From the NCBI GenBank assembly GCA_965279475.1, contig CBDIIA010000002.1, positions 868,001-932,000 of the forward strand: 64,000 nt of DNA. The letters are read 5' to 3'. A model generated the notes under the pieces. That model had not been told where the DNA came from, did not search any database, and saw nothing but the letters and a program-made list of their open reading frames with translations. A program made the position numbers and the translations under genes. The DNA comes from Pseudorhodoferax sp965279475. Lineage in GTDB: Bacteria > Pseudomonadota > Gammaproteobacteria > Burkholderiales > Burkholderiaceae_C. Positions 40,314 to 49,081 of the stretch are shown piece by piece (position 1 is the stretch's first letter; each line of letters opens with the position of its first letter).

Positions 40314-41708
40314 ATGCTCGCCCGCTCCAACGACCCGATCGCCGCGATTGCCACTGCGCCCGGCCGCGGCGCGGTAGGCATCGTGCGGGTGTCGGCGCGC
40401 GATGTGTCGCCGGTCATCGCTGCGGTCTGCGGCCGCACGCTGCGGCCGCGAGAGGCCACCTACCTGCCGTTTCGCGGCGCGGATGGCCGGGCTATCGACC
40501 AGGGCCTGGCGCTGCACTTCCCGGCGCCGCACAGCTACACCGGTGAAGACGTGCTGGAGCTGCAGGCGCACGGCGGGCCAGTGGTGCTGCAGTTGTTGCT
40601 GGCACGCTGCCTGGAGGCCGGGGCTGGTATCGGCCTGCGGCTGGCCGAGCCTGGCGAGTTCACGCAGCGGGCGTTTCTGAACGACAAGATCGACCTGGCG
40701 CAGGCCGAGGCCATTGCCGACCTGATCGACGCCAGCACCGAGGCCGCGGCGCGCAGTGCCAGCCGCTCGCTGTCGGGTGAGTTCTCGGGCGAGATCGCGG
40801 CGCTGCGCGAACGCCTGATCCACCTGCGCATGCTGGTCGAGGCCACGCTCGACTTTCCCGAGGAGGAGATCGACTTCTTGAAGAAGGCCGATGCCCAGGG
40901 CCAGCTCACCGCACTGCAGGCCCAGCTGGCGCAGGTGCAGCAGCGCACGCGCCAGGGCGCCCTGCTGCGCGAAGGCATCAAGGTGGTGATCGCGGGACAG
41001 CCGAACGCCGGCAAGTCGTCGTTGCTCAACGCGCTGGCCGGTGCCGAGCTGGCCATCGTCACGCCGATCGCCGGCACCACGCGCGACAAGATTGGGCAGA
41101 CCATCCAGATCGAAGGCGTGCCGGTGCTGGTGGTCGATACCGCGGGCCTGCGCCACAGCGACGAGCCGGTCGAGCGCATCGGCATCGAGCGGGCCTGGAG
41201 CGAGATCGAGGCGGCCGATGCGGTGCTGTTCCTGCACGATCTGGCACGCGCCGGCGACGTGGCCGCGCAGCAGGCCGATGCGTCGATCGCCGCCAGCCTG
41301 CTGCAGCGCCTGCCGGCCACGGTGCCGGTGCTGCACGTGTGGAACAAGCTGGACGCGGCGTCGGGCGCATCCCTGCCCGCGCAGGCAGAGGGCGACGACA
41401 CGCTCCGTCTCTCGGCCAGGACCGGCGAAGGGCTCGACGGGCTGCGCCAACGGCTGCTGGTGCTGGCCGGCTGGCAGTCGACGCCCGACGGCGTCTACCT
41501 GGCGCGTGCCCGACACGTGCAGGCGCTCGCACGCGTCGAGCGGCATCTGGACGCGGCGGCCATGCATCTGGCGCTGCAGTCGCAGGCGCTCGACCTGTTG
41601 GCGGAAGAACTCCGGCTGGCGCAAAATGCGCTGAACGAAGTCACGGGCGAGTTCAGTTCCGATGATCTGCTGGGCGTGATCTTCTCGAAGTTCTGTATCG
41701 GAAAATGA
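40314..41708 (+). CDS. mnmE: tRNA modification GTPase MnmE
   Basis: 464 residues. The tetrahydrofolate-binding N-domain begins DPIAAIATAPGRGAVGIVRVS and has HSYTGEDVLELQAHGG and EFTQRAFLNDKIDLAQAEAIADLIDA. The G domain has GQPNAGKSSLLNALAG (G1), IAGTTRDKIG (G2) and DTAGLRHS (G3), and the C-terminal CIGK zinc-like motif is complete. With MnmG it makes the 5-carboxymethylaminomethyl modification of wobble uridines. A start ATG at 40314 gives the family N-terminus; the upstream terminator means a separate promoter or read-through. Confidence 0.97.
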   Translation: MLARSNDPIAAIATAPGRGAVGIVRVSARDVSPVIAAVCGRTLRPREATYLPFRGADGRAIDQGLALHFPAPHSYTGEDVLELQAHGGPVVLQLLLARCLEAGAGIGLRLAEPGEFTQRAFLNDKIDLAQAEAIADLIDASTEAAARSASRSLSGEFSGEIAALRERLIHLRMLVEATLDFPEEEIDFLKKADAQGQLTALQAQLAQVQQRTRQGALLREGIKVVIAGQPNAGKSSLLNALAGAELAIVTPIAGTTRDKIGQTIQIEGVPVLVVDTAGLRHSDEPVERIGIERAWSEIEAADAVLFLHDLARAGDVAAQQADASIAASLLQRLPATVPVLHVWNKLDAASGASLPAQAEGDDTLRLSARTGEGLDGLRQRLLVLAGWQSTPDGVYLARARHVQALARVERHLDAAAMHLALQSQALDLLAEELRLAQNALNEVTGEFSSDDLLGVIFSKFCIGK

Positions 41709-41787
41709 TGGTCCCCGCACACCGTGCAGCGTTCGCCCGCTGCGTTGCCCCTTTGAAGAGTGAGCAGGCCTCCGCCTGACGACCGCC

Positions 41788-42279
41788 ATGCCTTCACCGC
41801 TACCGCCTCCGGCCCGGTTCGACATCCAGGACCTGATCAACGCCATCGCCCAGACCAAGGTCGACGATGCCTTGCTGCTGTCGCTGACGCCCGCACAGTG
41901 GGAGGTGCTCGCGCCGTTCCTGCAGCCGTTGGCACTGGCCGCGGGCCAGGTGCTGTTCAAGCAGGGCGCGGCCGACCGCACGCTGTACCTGATCGAGAGC
42001 GGCAATCTCAGCGTGCACTACGAAGATGCGCAGGGCGAAGTCCGGCTGGCCATCGTCGGCGCCGGCTCGGCGATCGGTGAAGGCAGTTTCTTTTCGCGCA
42101 CGCCGCGCAGCGCGACCGTGCAGGCAGGCATGCCGGCGCGGCTGTGGAGCCTGTCGCCGATGCGCTTCGGCGAGCTGTCCAACCGCAAGCCCGAGTTGGC
42201 CCTGGCGATCGCGATGGCGGCGGGTGCCGTGGTGGCGAAGCGTCTGGCCAACCGGCGCAAACGGGATGCGGTGACCTGA
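41788..42279 (+). CDS. Cyclic-nucleotide-binding (CAP-ED) domain protein without HTH
   Basis: 163 residues. The cNMP-binding fold is visible: WEVLAPFLQPLALAAGQVLFKQGAADRTLYLIESGNLSVHY, then VGAGSAIGEGSFFSRTPRSATVQAG, where GEGSFFS stands for the phosphate-binding cassette. No DNA-binding domain follows, so it is a stand-alone sensor. It ends 2 bp before the next gene; the two are probably co-expressed. A Pro-rich leader comes first (MPSPLPPPARFDIQ). Ligand and partner unknown. Confidence 0.85.
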   Translation: MPSPLPPPARFDIQDLINAIAQTKVDDALLLSLTPAQWEVLAPFLQPLALAAGQVLFKQGAADRTLYLIESGNLSVHYEDAQGEVRLAIVGAGSAIGEGSFFSRTPRSATVQAGMPARLWSLSPMRFGELSNRKPELALAIAMAAGAVVAKRLANRRKRDAVT

Positions 42280-42281
42280 GC

Positions 42282-43139
42282 ATGTCGTTGTGGAGCTGGT
42301 TCTCGCGCAAACCCCGTCTGTCTTCTGTGCCCTCGGGTCTGCCCAGGGCGGTGTCTGCGGCCGATGCATCGCGGGCCCAGGCTGCAACCGCGGCAACGCA
42401 GGCCCGCGCTGACGGGGTGCGGCTCGATCCGGCCGCGGTGCTGAAGGTCGAGCGCACGGAACGCCGCGAGTGGGTCTACAGCGTGGTGCGCGAAGCCATG
42501 CTGCACGCCGGCGTGCTGTCGGCCAGCTACAAGTTCAAGGTGCTTGCGCTCGACGAGCGTGGCCGGCGCTTCCTGATCATGATCGACCTGGCCCGCGAGC
42601 TGGGTGGCGACACGGTGCAACTGCAGCGCATCGAAGAGCAGATCGCCCAGACCGCCAAGGCCCGGTACGACCTGGACATCACGGCGGTCTACTGGCGCAC
42701 CAACGACCACGTGATGGCCGGGCGCGCGCGCGCCCAGGCCGCCGCCGCGGCAGGTGTGGGTGTGGGTGTGGCGCCACCCGCAGGGCCGGCGCCGGTGGCC
42801 GATCCGGCCCGCGCACCCACGATGGCCCCGGCGCGGACTCCGGCTGCAGCGCCACGGCCTGCCGCGCCGGTGTTGCGCGCCGTGCCCTCCCCGTCGGCGC
42901 CCACAGCCCCGCTCGCGCGGCCGAGCGGGCGGTTTGAGCCGATCCAGGCCGATGAGGTGGCCGCGTTCAAGCGCGCGCTGTCTTCGGCGGGGCCTGCACC
43001 GGTGGCGCCAGCCCCGGGTGCCGTGGTGCGCTCGGGCCCGCGCGCGAAGGTGGCCAAGGGTTACGAAGACACCGAGATGATCGACCCGGACGAACGGCCC
43101 GATGCGCTGAGCAATACGCAGTACGGCGACCTCAAGTAG
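42282..43139 (+). CDS. Hypothetical conserved protein with Pro/Ala-rich low-complexity region
   Basis: 285 residues. After MSLWSWFSRKPRL comes a small alpha/beta part: WVYSVVREAMLHAGVLSASYKFKVLALDERGRRFLIMIDLARELGG and LDITAVYWRTNDHVM. The rest (about 155-240) is a Pro/Ala-rich disordered region, with FEPIQADEVAAFKRALSSA near 245 and an acidic end (EDTEMIDPDERPDALSNTQYGDL). No membrane segment. It starts 2 bp after the cNMP-binding gene. I know similar conserved proteins in Comamonadaceae but no function. Confidence 0.7.
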   Translation: MSLWSWFSRKPRLSSVPSGLPRAVSAADASRAQAATAATQARADGVRLDPAAVLKVERTERREWVYSVVREAMLHAGVLSASYKFKVLALDERGRRFLIMIDLARELGGDTVQLQRIEEQIAQTAKARYDLDITAVYWRTNDHVMAGRARAQAAAAAGVGVGVAPPAGPAPVADPARAPTMAPARTPAAAPRPAAPVLRAVPSPSAPTAPLARPSGRFEPIQADEVAAFKRALSSAGPAPVAPAPGAVVRSGPRAKVAKGYEDTEMIDPDERPDALSNTQYGDLK

Positions 43140-43183
43140 CGGTGCGGGCCGTCTGCACGCGCAGCGGCGCCGAGCGGTCTCGC

Positions 43184-45169
43184 TCAGCCCTTCAAGAACT
43201 TGTCTTCCGCCAGTGCCAGCGACTCGGCCTTGCCCGACAGCACCAGCGTGTCGCCATCCTGCAGCAGCGTGTCGTCGGTCGGCGCTTCGGTCGCGCCGCT
43301 TTGCCGGCGCAGCGTGACCACACGCACGCCGATGGCGTGCAGCGCCAGCCGGCCCAGCGTCTTGCCCAGGGCCCGCGCGCTGATCGTCAATGTCACCGTC
43401 GACAGACGCTCGTGGTGGATCTCGTCGACACCGTCGTCGTCGGCGCCGTGGAAGTAGCCGCGCAGCAGGTTGTAGCGCGCATCACGCTGGTCCTGCACGA
43501 CGCGGATCACACGCCGCATCGGCACGCCGACCAGCGCCAGCGCATGGCTGGCCAGCATCAGCGAGCCCTCGATGGCCTCGGGCACCACTTCGGTCGCGCC
43601 GGCCTGCTGCAGGCGTTCGAGGTCATGGTCGTCCTGCGTGCGCACGATCACCGGGACCTGCGGCGCATGCGCACGGATGTTGGCCAGCACCTTCAACGCG
43701 CCCGGCACGTCGAGGTAGGTCACCACGACGGCACTGGCCCGCGCCAGGCCGGCGGCCATCATGGCCTGCAGCCGTGCCGCGTCGCCGAACACCACCGAGT
43801 CGCCTGCGGCAGCCGCCTTGCGCACGCGGTCGGGGTCGAGGTCGAGCGCCATGTAGGGGATCGATTCGCGCTCCAGCATGCGGGCCAGGTTCTGGCCGCA
43901 GCGGCCGTAGCCGCAGATGATCACGTGCTTGTTGGCGTTGATCGACTTGCGGGCGATCGACGTCATCTGCAGCGACTGCTGCAGCCAGTCGCTGCTCACG
44001 AGCTTCATCACGATGGCATTGCTGGCCATGACGATGAAGGGCGTGGCCAGCATCGACAGCACCATGCTCGCCAGGATCGGGTTGAGCAGCGCCGCCGGCA
44101 CCAGGCTGCTCTCCTGCGCCAGCGTCAGCAGCACGAAACCGAACTCGCCGGCCTGGGCCAGGTACAGGCCGGTGCGCAGCGAAACGCCAGCGGACGCGCC
44201 GAACCCCTTGGCCAGCGCGGTGATCATCACCAGCTTGAACAGCACGGGCAACGACAGCAGCAGCAGCACCAGCGGCCAGCGCTCCAGCACCAGCCGCCAG
44301 TCGAGCATCATGCCGATGGTGATGAAGAACAGGCCCAGCAGCACGTCGTGGAACGGGCGGATGTCGGTCTCCACCTGGTGCTTGTATTCGGTCTCCGAGA
44401 TCAGCATGCCGGCGATGAACGCGCCCAGCGCCAGGCTCAGGCCGGCCAGCTCGGTGAGCCAGGCCAGGCCGAGCGTGATCAGCAGCAGATTCAGCACGAA
44501 CAGCTCTTCGCTCTTGCGCCGCGCGACGATGGTCAGCCACCAGCGCATCACCTTCTGGCCGCCGACCAGCAGCACGGTGATCAGCACCGCTGCCTTGACC
44601 GACGCGATCGTCAGCGCCAGCAGCAGTTTCTCGGCCGAGGTGCCCAGCGCCGGGATCAGCACCAGCAGCGGCACCACCGCCAGATCCTGGAACAGCAGCA
44701 CCCCCATCACGCGCTTGCCGTGCTCGGACTCGATCTCCAGCCGTTCGGCCATCAGCTTGACGACGATGGCCGTGCTGCTCATCGCCAGCGCGCCGGACAA
44801 GGCCAATGCGGTCTGCCAGCGCATGTTCCACAGGGACGGCGCGACGGCGGCCATCGCCAGCGAAAAGAAGGTCGCGGCCAGGATGGTCAGCACCACCTGC
44901 CACAGCCCGAGGCCGAACACATGGCGCCGCATCGCGCGCAGCTTGGGCAGGTTGAACTCCAGCCCGATGACGAACATCAGGAACACCACGCCGAACTCGC
45001 CCAGGTGCTTGATCCCTTCGGAGTTCTGCGCCAGCGCCAGCGCGTTCGGGCCGATCAGCACGCCCACCACCAGATAACCCAGCATCGGCGGCAACTTCAG
45101 CGAACGGAACACGACGACACCCGTGACCGCGGCCAGAAGATAGATGAGCGTGAGTTCCAGCGAGGTCAT
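43184..45169 (-). CDS. CPA2-family monovalent cation:proton antiporter (KefB/KefC type)
   Basis: 661 residues. The first 390 or so form a 12-13 helix exchanger, opening LTLIYLLAAVTGVVVFRSLKLPPMLGYLVVGVLIGPNAL, with the HLGEFGVVFLMFVIGLEF strand. A TrkA-N (RCK) domain follows (VIICGYGRCGQNLARMLERESIPYMALD) and a TrkA-C domain at the end (VVTLRRQSGATEAP, LLQDGDTLVLSGKAESL). Such proteins exchange K+ (or Na+) for H+ and protect from acid or electrophile stress. It stands alone, divergent from kdsD by 80 bp. Confidence 0.95.
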   Translation of the reverse strand: MTSLELTLIYLLAAVTGVVVFRSLKLPPMLGYLVVGVLIGPNALALAQNSEGIKHLGEFGVVFLMFVIGLEFNLPKLRAMRRHVFGLGLWQVVLTILAATFFSLAMAAVAPSLWNMRWQTALALSGALAMSSTAIVVKLMAERLEIESEHGKRVMGVLLFQDLAVVPLLVLIPALGTSAEKLLLALTIASVKAAVLITVLLVGGQKVMRWWLTIVARRKSEELFVLNLLLITLGLAWLTELAGLSLALGAFIAGMLISETEYKHQVETDIRPFHDVLLGLFFITIGMMLDWRLVLERWPLVLLLLSLPVLFKLVMITALAKGFGASAGVSLRTGLYLAQAGEFGFVLLTLAQESSLVPAALLNPILASMVLSMLATPFIVMASNAIVMKLVSSDWLQQSLQMTSIARKSINANKHVIICGYGRCGQNLARMLERESIPYMALDLDPDRVRKAAAAGDSVVFGDAARLQAMMAAGLARASAVVVTYLDVPGALKVLANIRAHAPQVPVIVRTQDDHDLERLQQAGATEVVPEAIEGSLMLASHALALVGVPMRRVIRVVQDQRDARYNLLRGYFHGADDDGVDEIHHERLSTVTLTISARALGKTLGRLALHAIGVRVVTLRRQSGATEAPTDDTLLQDGDTLVLSGKAESLALAEDKFLKG

Positions 45170-45248
45170 GCCCCGATGCTAGCAAGGCAGGTGCCCGGGC
45201 TTTCCCTCGGGCAATCCCGGCCTTGGGGCGGTCGATAGAATCCGGGGC

Positions 45249-46247
45249 ATGACGCAACGACCCGAGCCGACACCGCTCTTCGACGCGGCGCAGGTGATCC
45301 GTCAGGCGCGTGAGACTCTGGACATCGAAGCCGCCGCCGTGCTGGGCCTGAAGAGCCGCATCGGCGATGGCTTTGCCCGCGCGGTGCAGCGCATCCTGAC
45401 GCTGCCGGGGCGCGTGGTCGTGATGGGCATGGGCAAGAGCGGCCACATCGGCCGCAAGATCGCCGCCACCCTTGCCTCGACAGGTACGCCGGCCATGTTC
45501 GTGCACCCTGCCGAGGCGGGCCATGGCGACCTGGGCATGGTGACCGCGCACGATCTGGTGCTGGCGATCTCCAACAGCGGCGAAAGCGAAGAACTCAACT
45601 TGATCCTGCCGGTGCTCAAGCGCCAGGGCGTGCCGCTGATCGCGATCACCGGCGGCCTGCAGTCCACGTTGGCGCGCCATGCCGACGAGACGCTCGACAG
45701 CGGCGTCGACAAGGAAGCCTGCCCGCTGAACCTGGCGCCCACGGCCAGCAGCACGGCCCAGCTGGCGATGGGCGATGCACTGGCCGTCGCCCTGCTCGAA
45801 GTACGTGGTTTCAAGGCCGAAGACTTCGCCCGCTCCCACCCCGGCGGTGCGCTCGGCCGCCGCCTGCTGACCCATGTGGGCGACGTGATGCGCGTCGGCG
45901 CCGACATGCCGACCGTGGCGCCCGACACCCCGTTCAGCGAGATGATGCGCGAGATGAGTGCGAAGGGCGGCATCGCCGCCGTGGTCGATGCCGAGCAGCG
46001 GGTGCTGGGGGTGTTCACCGACGGTGATCTGCGCCGGTTGATCGAGAAAGGTGCGGATCTGCGCTCGGCCACCGCCGGCGAGGTGATGCACCGGCGGCCG
46101 CGCACCATCGGCCCGACCGCACTCGCGGTCGAAGCGGTCGAGGCGATGGAGCAGTACCGCATCACGTCGGTGCTTGCGGTCGACGCGGCCGGCGTGCTGG
46201 TCGGCGTGGTGCACATCGGCGACCTGATGCGGGCCAAGGTGATCTGA
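45249..46247 (+). CDS. kdsD: D-arabinose 5-phosphate isomerase
   Basis: 332 residues. SIS domain with VVVMGMGKSGHIGRKIAATLASTGTPAMFVHPAEAGHGDLGMV and SNSGESEELNLILPVLKR, then two CBS domains (VMRVGADMPTVAPDTPFSEMM; MHRRPRTIGPTALAVEAV). It converts ribulose 5-phosphate to arabinose 5-phosphate, the first step of KDO for lipopolysaccharide. It forms an operon with kdsC (1-bp overlap TGATG), lptC and an SDR gene. Confidence 0.95.
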   Translation: MTQRPEPTPLFDAAQVIRQARETLDIEAAAVLGLKSRIGDGFARAVQRILTLPGRVVVMGMGKSGHIGRKIAATLASTGTPAMFVHPAEAGHGDLGMVTAHDLVLAISNSGESEELNLILPVLKRQGVPLIAITGGLQSTLARHADETLDSGVDKEACPLNLAPTASSTAQLAMGDALAVALLEVRGFKAEDFARSHPGGALGRRLLTHVGDVMRVGADMPTVAPDTPFSEMMREMSAKGGIAAVVDAEQRVLGVFTDGDLRRLIEKGADLRSATAGEVMHRRPRTIGPTALAVEAVEAMEQYRITSVLAVDAAGVLVGVVHIGDLMRAKVI

Positions 46248-46831
46248 TGCGCGACGCTGCGGCCGGCCCGGCATTGCGCTTCGCCCCCGAACTGCTGCTG
46301 CAGGCGCAGGGCGTGCGGGTGGCGTTCTTCGACGTCGACGGCGTGCTGACCGATGGCGGCCTCTACATCTCGGAGCTGCCCGAAGGCGATGCGCGCGGCG
46401 CGGCCGAGACCCTCAAGCGCTTCCACACGCTCGACGGCTTTGGCATCAAGCTGCTGCAGGCTGCGGGCATCACGCCGGCCGTGGTGACCGGCCGCGATTC
46501 GGTCGCGCTGCGCACGCGGCTGTCGGCGCTGGGCGTGGTGCACGCGCGTTTCGGCACCGAAGACAAACTACCGGCCGCACAGCAGATCCTGCAAACCCTG
46601 GAGGCCGACTGGCCACAAGCTGCCGTGATCGGCGACGACTGGCCCGACCTGCCGATGCTGCGCCGCTGTGCCTTCGCCTGCGCGCCGGCCAATGCACACG
46701 CCGAGGTGCTGGCGGCGGCGCACCACATGACCACCGCCGCTGGCGGCCGGGGTGCGGCGCGTGAGTTCTGCGACCTGCTGGTGATGGCCAGTGGCCGCTA
46801 CGCAGAATTGCTGGCGGCCTACCAGCAATGA
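46247..46831 (+). CDS. kdsC: 3-deoxy-D-manno-octulosonate 8-phosphate phosphatase
   Basis: 194 residues. HAD motifs are GVRVAFFDVDGVLTDGGLYI at about 22-41, VVTGRDSVALRTRLSALGV, and AVIGDDWPDLPMLRRC; the characteristic EDKLPAAQQIL stretch is also there. It removes phosphate from KDO-8-P. It overlaps kdsD by one base and lptC by 4 bp (ATGA). Confidence 0.95.
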   Translation: MRDAAAGPALRFAPELLLQAQGVRVAFFDVDGVLTDGGLYISELPEGDARGAAETLKRFHTLDGFGIKLLQAAGITPAVVTGRDSVALRTRLSALGVVHARFGTEDKLPAAQQILQTLEADWPQAAVIGDDWPDLPMLRRCAFACAPANAHAEVLAAAHHMTTAAGGRGAAREFCDLLVMASGRYAELLAAYQQ

Positions 46832-47460
46832 GTTTCGTCGCGCTGCTCCGCAACGGCTGGGAACGGCTGTCGATCTACCTGCCGGTCATCCTGATGGCGC
46901 TGCTGGCGCTGGGCACCTATTGGCTGGTGCGCAACGCGCCGATGCTGACCGAGCCCGAGGCGCCGCAGCCGCTGCGCCACGATGCCGACTACTACATGCG
47001 CGATTTTTCGGTGAAGACCTTCGATGTGACCGGCCGCCTGAAGAGCGAGATCCAGGGCATCGAGGCGCGGCACTATCCGGACAACGATACGCTGGAGATC
47101 GATCAGGCCCGGATACGGTCCGTCAACGAGCAGGGGCACCTGACCGTCTCCACCGCCAACCTCGCGCTCAGCAACAGCGACGGCTCGGAGGTCCAGCTGT
47201 TCGGCAACGCGATCGTGGTGCGCGAGGCGGTGGTCGACAAGGCCGGGCAACTGCTGCCGCGGCTGGAGCTGCGCAGCGAATTTCTGCACGCGTACAGCAA
47301 CACCGAGCGCGTGCGCTCGAACAAGCCGGTGACGCTGCTGCGCGGGGCCGACCAGTTCACCGCCAACTCGATGGACTACGACAATCTCGACCGCCTGGTG
47401 CAGCTCGATGGGCGCGTGCGCGGCACGATCCTCGCGAGGCCCGCCAAAGCCGAGCGCTGA
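46828..47460 (+). CDS. lptC: LPS export ABC transporter periplasmic/anchor protein LptC
   Basis: 210 residues. One helix (YLPVILMALLALGTYWLVRN, about 16-36) anchors it in the inner membrane; the rest is the LptC beta-jellyroll: DYYMRDFSVKTFDVTGRLKSEIQGIEARHYPDNDTLEID and LFGNAIVVREAV, then VRSNKPVTLLRG. It receives LPS from LptB2FG and hands it to LptA. The usual lptA and lptB do not follow here; an SDR gene does. ATGA overlap with kdsC. Confidence 0.93.
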   Translation: MSFVALLRNGWERLSIYLPVILMALLALGTYWLVRNAPMLTEPEAPQPLRHDADYYMRDFSVKTFDVTGRLKSEIQGIEARHYPDNDTLEIDQARIRSVNEQGHLTVSTANLALSNSDGSEVQLFGNAIVVREAVVDKAGQLLPRLELRSEFLHAYSNTERVRSNKPVTLLRGADQFTANSMDYDNLDRLVQLDGRVRGTILARPAKAER

Positions 47461-47473
47461 GGCCCGCATCGGC

Positions 47474-48250
47474 ATGGCACGGCTCGTCTTCATCACCGGC
47501 GCGTCGAGCGGCATCGGGCAGGCACTGGCGCTGCGTTTCTATGCCGGCGGCTACACGCTGGCGCTGGTGGCGCGGCGCACGGCCGACGTGCAGGCATGGG
47601 CGCAGGCGCAGCAGCTGGAGCCGCAGCGCTTCGGCGTCTATGGCGCCGACGTGACGGTGGTCGATGAGATCATCGCGGCCGGCCAGGCCTGCATCGCATC
47701 CCAGGGCGTGCCCGATGTGGTGATTGCCAACGCCGGCATCAGCATCGGGGTGGACACGGCAGAGCGTGCAGACATCGACGTGACCGCGCGCATCTTCGCG
47801 ACCAACAACGTCGGCATGGCCGCGACCTTTCATCCCTTCGTGCGGGCGATGGTGGCGCGCGGCCGTGGCGCGCTGGTCGGCATCGGCAGCGTGTCGGGCA
47901 TCCGCGGCCTGCCGGGCCATGGGGCCTATTGCGCCAGCAAGGCCGGCGTGATCGCGTACTGCGAAAGCCTGCGCGGCGAGTTGCGCGCCAGCGGAGTCAA
48001 GGTGGTGACGTTATGCCCGGGTTACATCGACACGCCGCTCACGCAGCGCAACCGCTACGCGATGCCCTTCCTGATGCAGGCGCCGGTGTTTGCCGACCAG
48101 GCGTTTGCGGCCATCGAGGCCGGGGTTAGCTACCGCGTGATTCCGTGGCAGATGGGCGTCGTGGCCAAGCTGATGCGGCTGTTGCCGAATGCCGTGTTCG
48201 ACCGCTTGCTGGTCGGCCGCGCCCGCAAGCCGCGCGAGACCGGCCCTTGA
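47474..48250 (+). CDS. Short-chain dehydrogenase/reductase (end of the kds-lptC operon)
   Basis: 258 residues. ARLVFITGASSGIGQALALRFYAGG at the N-terminus, NAGISIG near 90, the Ser in GIGSVSGIRG and the active-site YCASKAGVIAYCESLRGEL near 155. The later part (VVTLCPGYIDTPLTQRN, then AAIEAGVSYRVIPWQMGVVAKLMRLLP) resembles membrane-associated 'SDR family' proteins that follow lptC in Comamonadaceae. It starts 13 bp after lptC. Substrate unknown; a lipid or cell-envelope link is inferred only from position. Confidence 0.88.
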   Translation: MARLVFITGASSGIGQALALRFYAGGYTLALVARRTADVQAWAQAQQLEPQRFGVYGADVTVVDEIIAAGQACIASQGVPDVVIANAGISIGVDTAERADIDVTARIFATNNVGMAATFHPFVRAMVARGRGALVGIGSVSGIRGLPGHGAYCASKAGVIAYCESLRGELRASGVKVVTLCPGYIDTPLTQRNRYAMPFLMQAPVFADQAFAAIEAGVSYRVIPWQMGVVAKLMRLLPNAVFDRLLVGRARKPRETGP

Positions 48251-48293
48251 CGACCGCTCCGCACTCGTTTCGCAAAAAAAGACAGGCAACAAA

Positions 48294-48313
48294 AAAGGCT
48301 CCGAAGAGCCTTT
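48294..48313 (-). terminator. Terminator for the first RRM gene, also faces the SDR gene
   Basis: AAAGGCTC, loop CGAA, GAGCCTTT; on the minus strand the stem is followed by a T-run (48291-48296 are A on the plus strand). The flanking ACAGG/CCTGT extends the stem. Confidence 0.75.
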
Positions 48314-48344
48314 CCTGTTCAATCCTCAACCAGCAGTCTGGGGT

Positions 48345-48851
48345 TCAGTAACCGCCGCGGCCACCACCGCCGCCGCCGTTACCGCCACCGCGGGGGCCGG
48401 AACCGTAGGGGCTGCGGAAACCGCCATCGCCACCACCGCCGCCGCTGCGGCCACCACCACCGCCGCCGCCGCCGTACCCGCCGCCACCACCACTGCGGCC
48501 ACCACCGCCGCCGCCGTAACCGCCGCCACCACCACCACCGCCGCCGCCGTAACCACCACCACCGCCGCCACCACCGTAGCCGCCGGTGCGCGGGGGACGC
48601 GCTTCCATCGGACGTGCTTCATTGACGACGCAGCTACGGCCGCCGAGCGATTGGCCGTTCATGCCGTTGATGGCAGCTTGCGCTTCGGCGTCGCTGCCCA
48701 TTTCGACAAATCCGAAACCCTTGGACCGGCCGGTATCGCGTTCCATCATGACCTTGGCACTCGTCACGGTGCCGAATTGGCTGAAGGATTGCTCCAGATC
48801 GCTATCGCGGACCGAATAAGGCAAGTTGCCGACGTACAGTTTATTGCCCAT
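48345..48851 (-). CDS. Glycine-rich RNA-recognition-motif protein (longer copy)
   Basis: 168 residues. One RRM: KLYVGNLPYSVRDSDLEQSF (RNP2 LYVGNL) and KGFGFVEMGSDAEAQAAI (RNP1), followed by a tail of Gly/Tyr/Arg/Ser runs (GGYGGGGGGG, then GGRSGGGGGYGGG) that ends in GGRGGY. It is the cold-inducible RNA-binding protein type and acts as an RNA chaperone. The start is ATG 48851; a frame to 48944 has no ribosome site. It is a tandem paralogue of the gene at 49082-49423, with about 90% identity across the RRM. The tail is unusually long for a bacterial RRM. Confidence 0.92.
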   Translation of the reverse strand: MGNKLYVGNLPYSVRDSDLEQSFSQFGTVTSAKVMMERDTGRSKGFGFVEMGSDAEAQAAINGMNGQSLGGRSCVVNEARPMEARPPRTGGYGGGGGGGGYGGGGGGGGGGYGGGGGGRSGGGGGYGGGGGGGGRSGGGGGDGGFRSPYGSGPRGGGNGGGGGGRGGY

Positions 48852-49044
48852 CCAGGGACTCCTCAAAAACACATTGATAAAGCGATGGAGTCCCGAAAAC
48901 GCAATCAGCAGAGCTCTTAGACGCGAACCTGACCGACACCGCAAGCATGCAAGGCGAAATGCCCATGCCTTTACATTATGCGACCAGATCAGGAAAACAC
49001 AAACAAAAAAACGGGGGCGCTATTTTCCCGCTTGCGCGCCATAA
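48852..49044. other. A+T-rich leader of the first RRM gene
   Basis: About 190 bp with several A-runs (for example AAAAACACATTGATAAAG, ACACAAACAAAAAAACGGG). No gene. Its composition and length suggest a structured or cold-responsive leader, as seen with RNA chaperone genes, but no specific motif such as a cold-box is certain. Confidence 0.4.
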
Positions 49045-49069
49045 AAAAACGGGCTAGAAGCCCGTTTTT
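49045..49069. terminator. Terminator after the second RRM gene
   Basis: AAAAACGGGCT, loop AGA, AGCCCGTTTTT. The 11-bp stem is symmetric, so it should work in both directions. It lies 13 bp after the end of the gene at 49082-49423. Confidence 0.85.
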
Positions 49070-49081
49070 GATCGATTCAGC

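Noticed and set aside
43142..45238. Open frame of 698 codons antisense to the CPA2 antiporter
   Set aside because: His/Gln/Arg-rich composition without fold features; third-position G+C bias explains its openness.
48400..48600. Short repeats resembling a CRISPR array or microsatellite
   Set aside because: They are the codons of the Gly/Tyr-rich tail of an RRM protein; units are irregular and there are no spacers.
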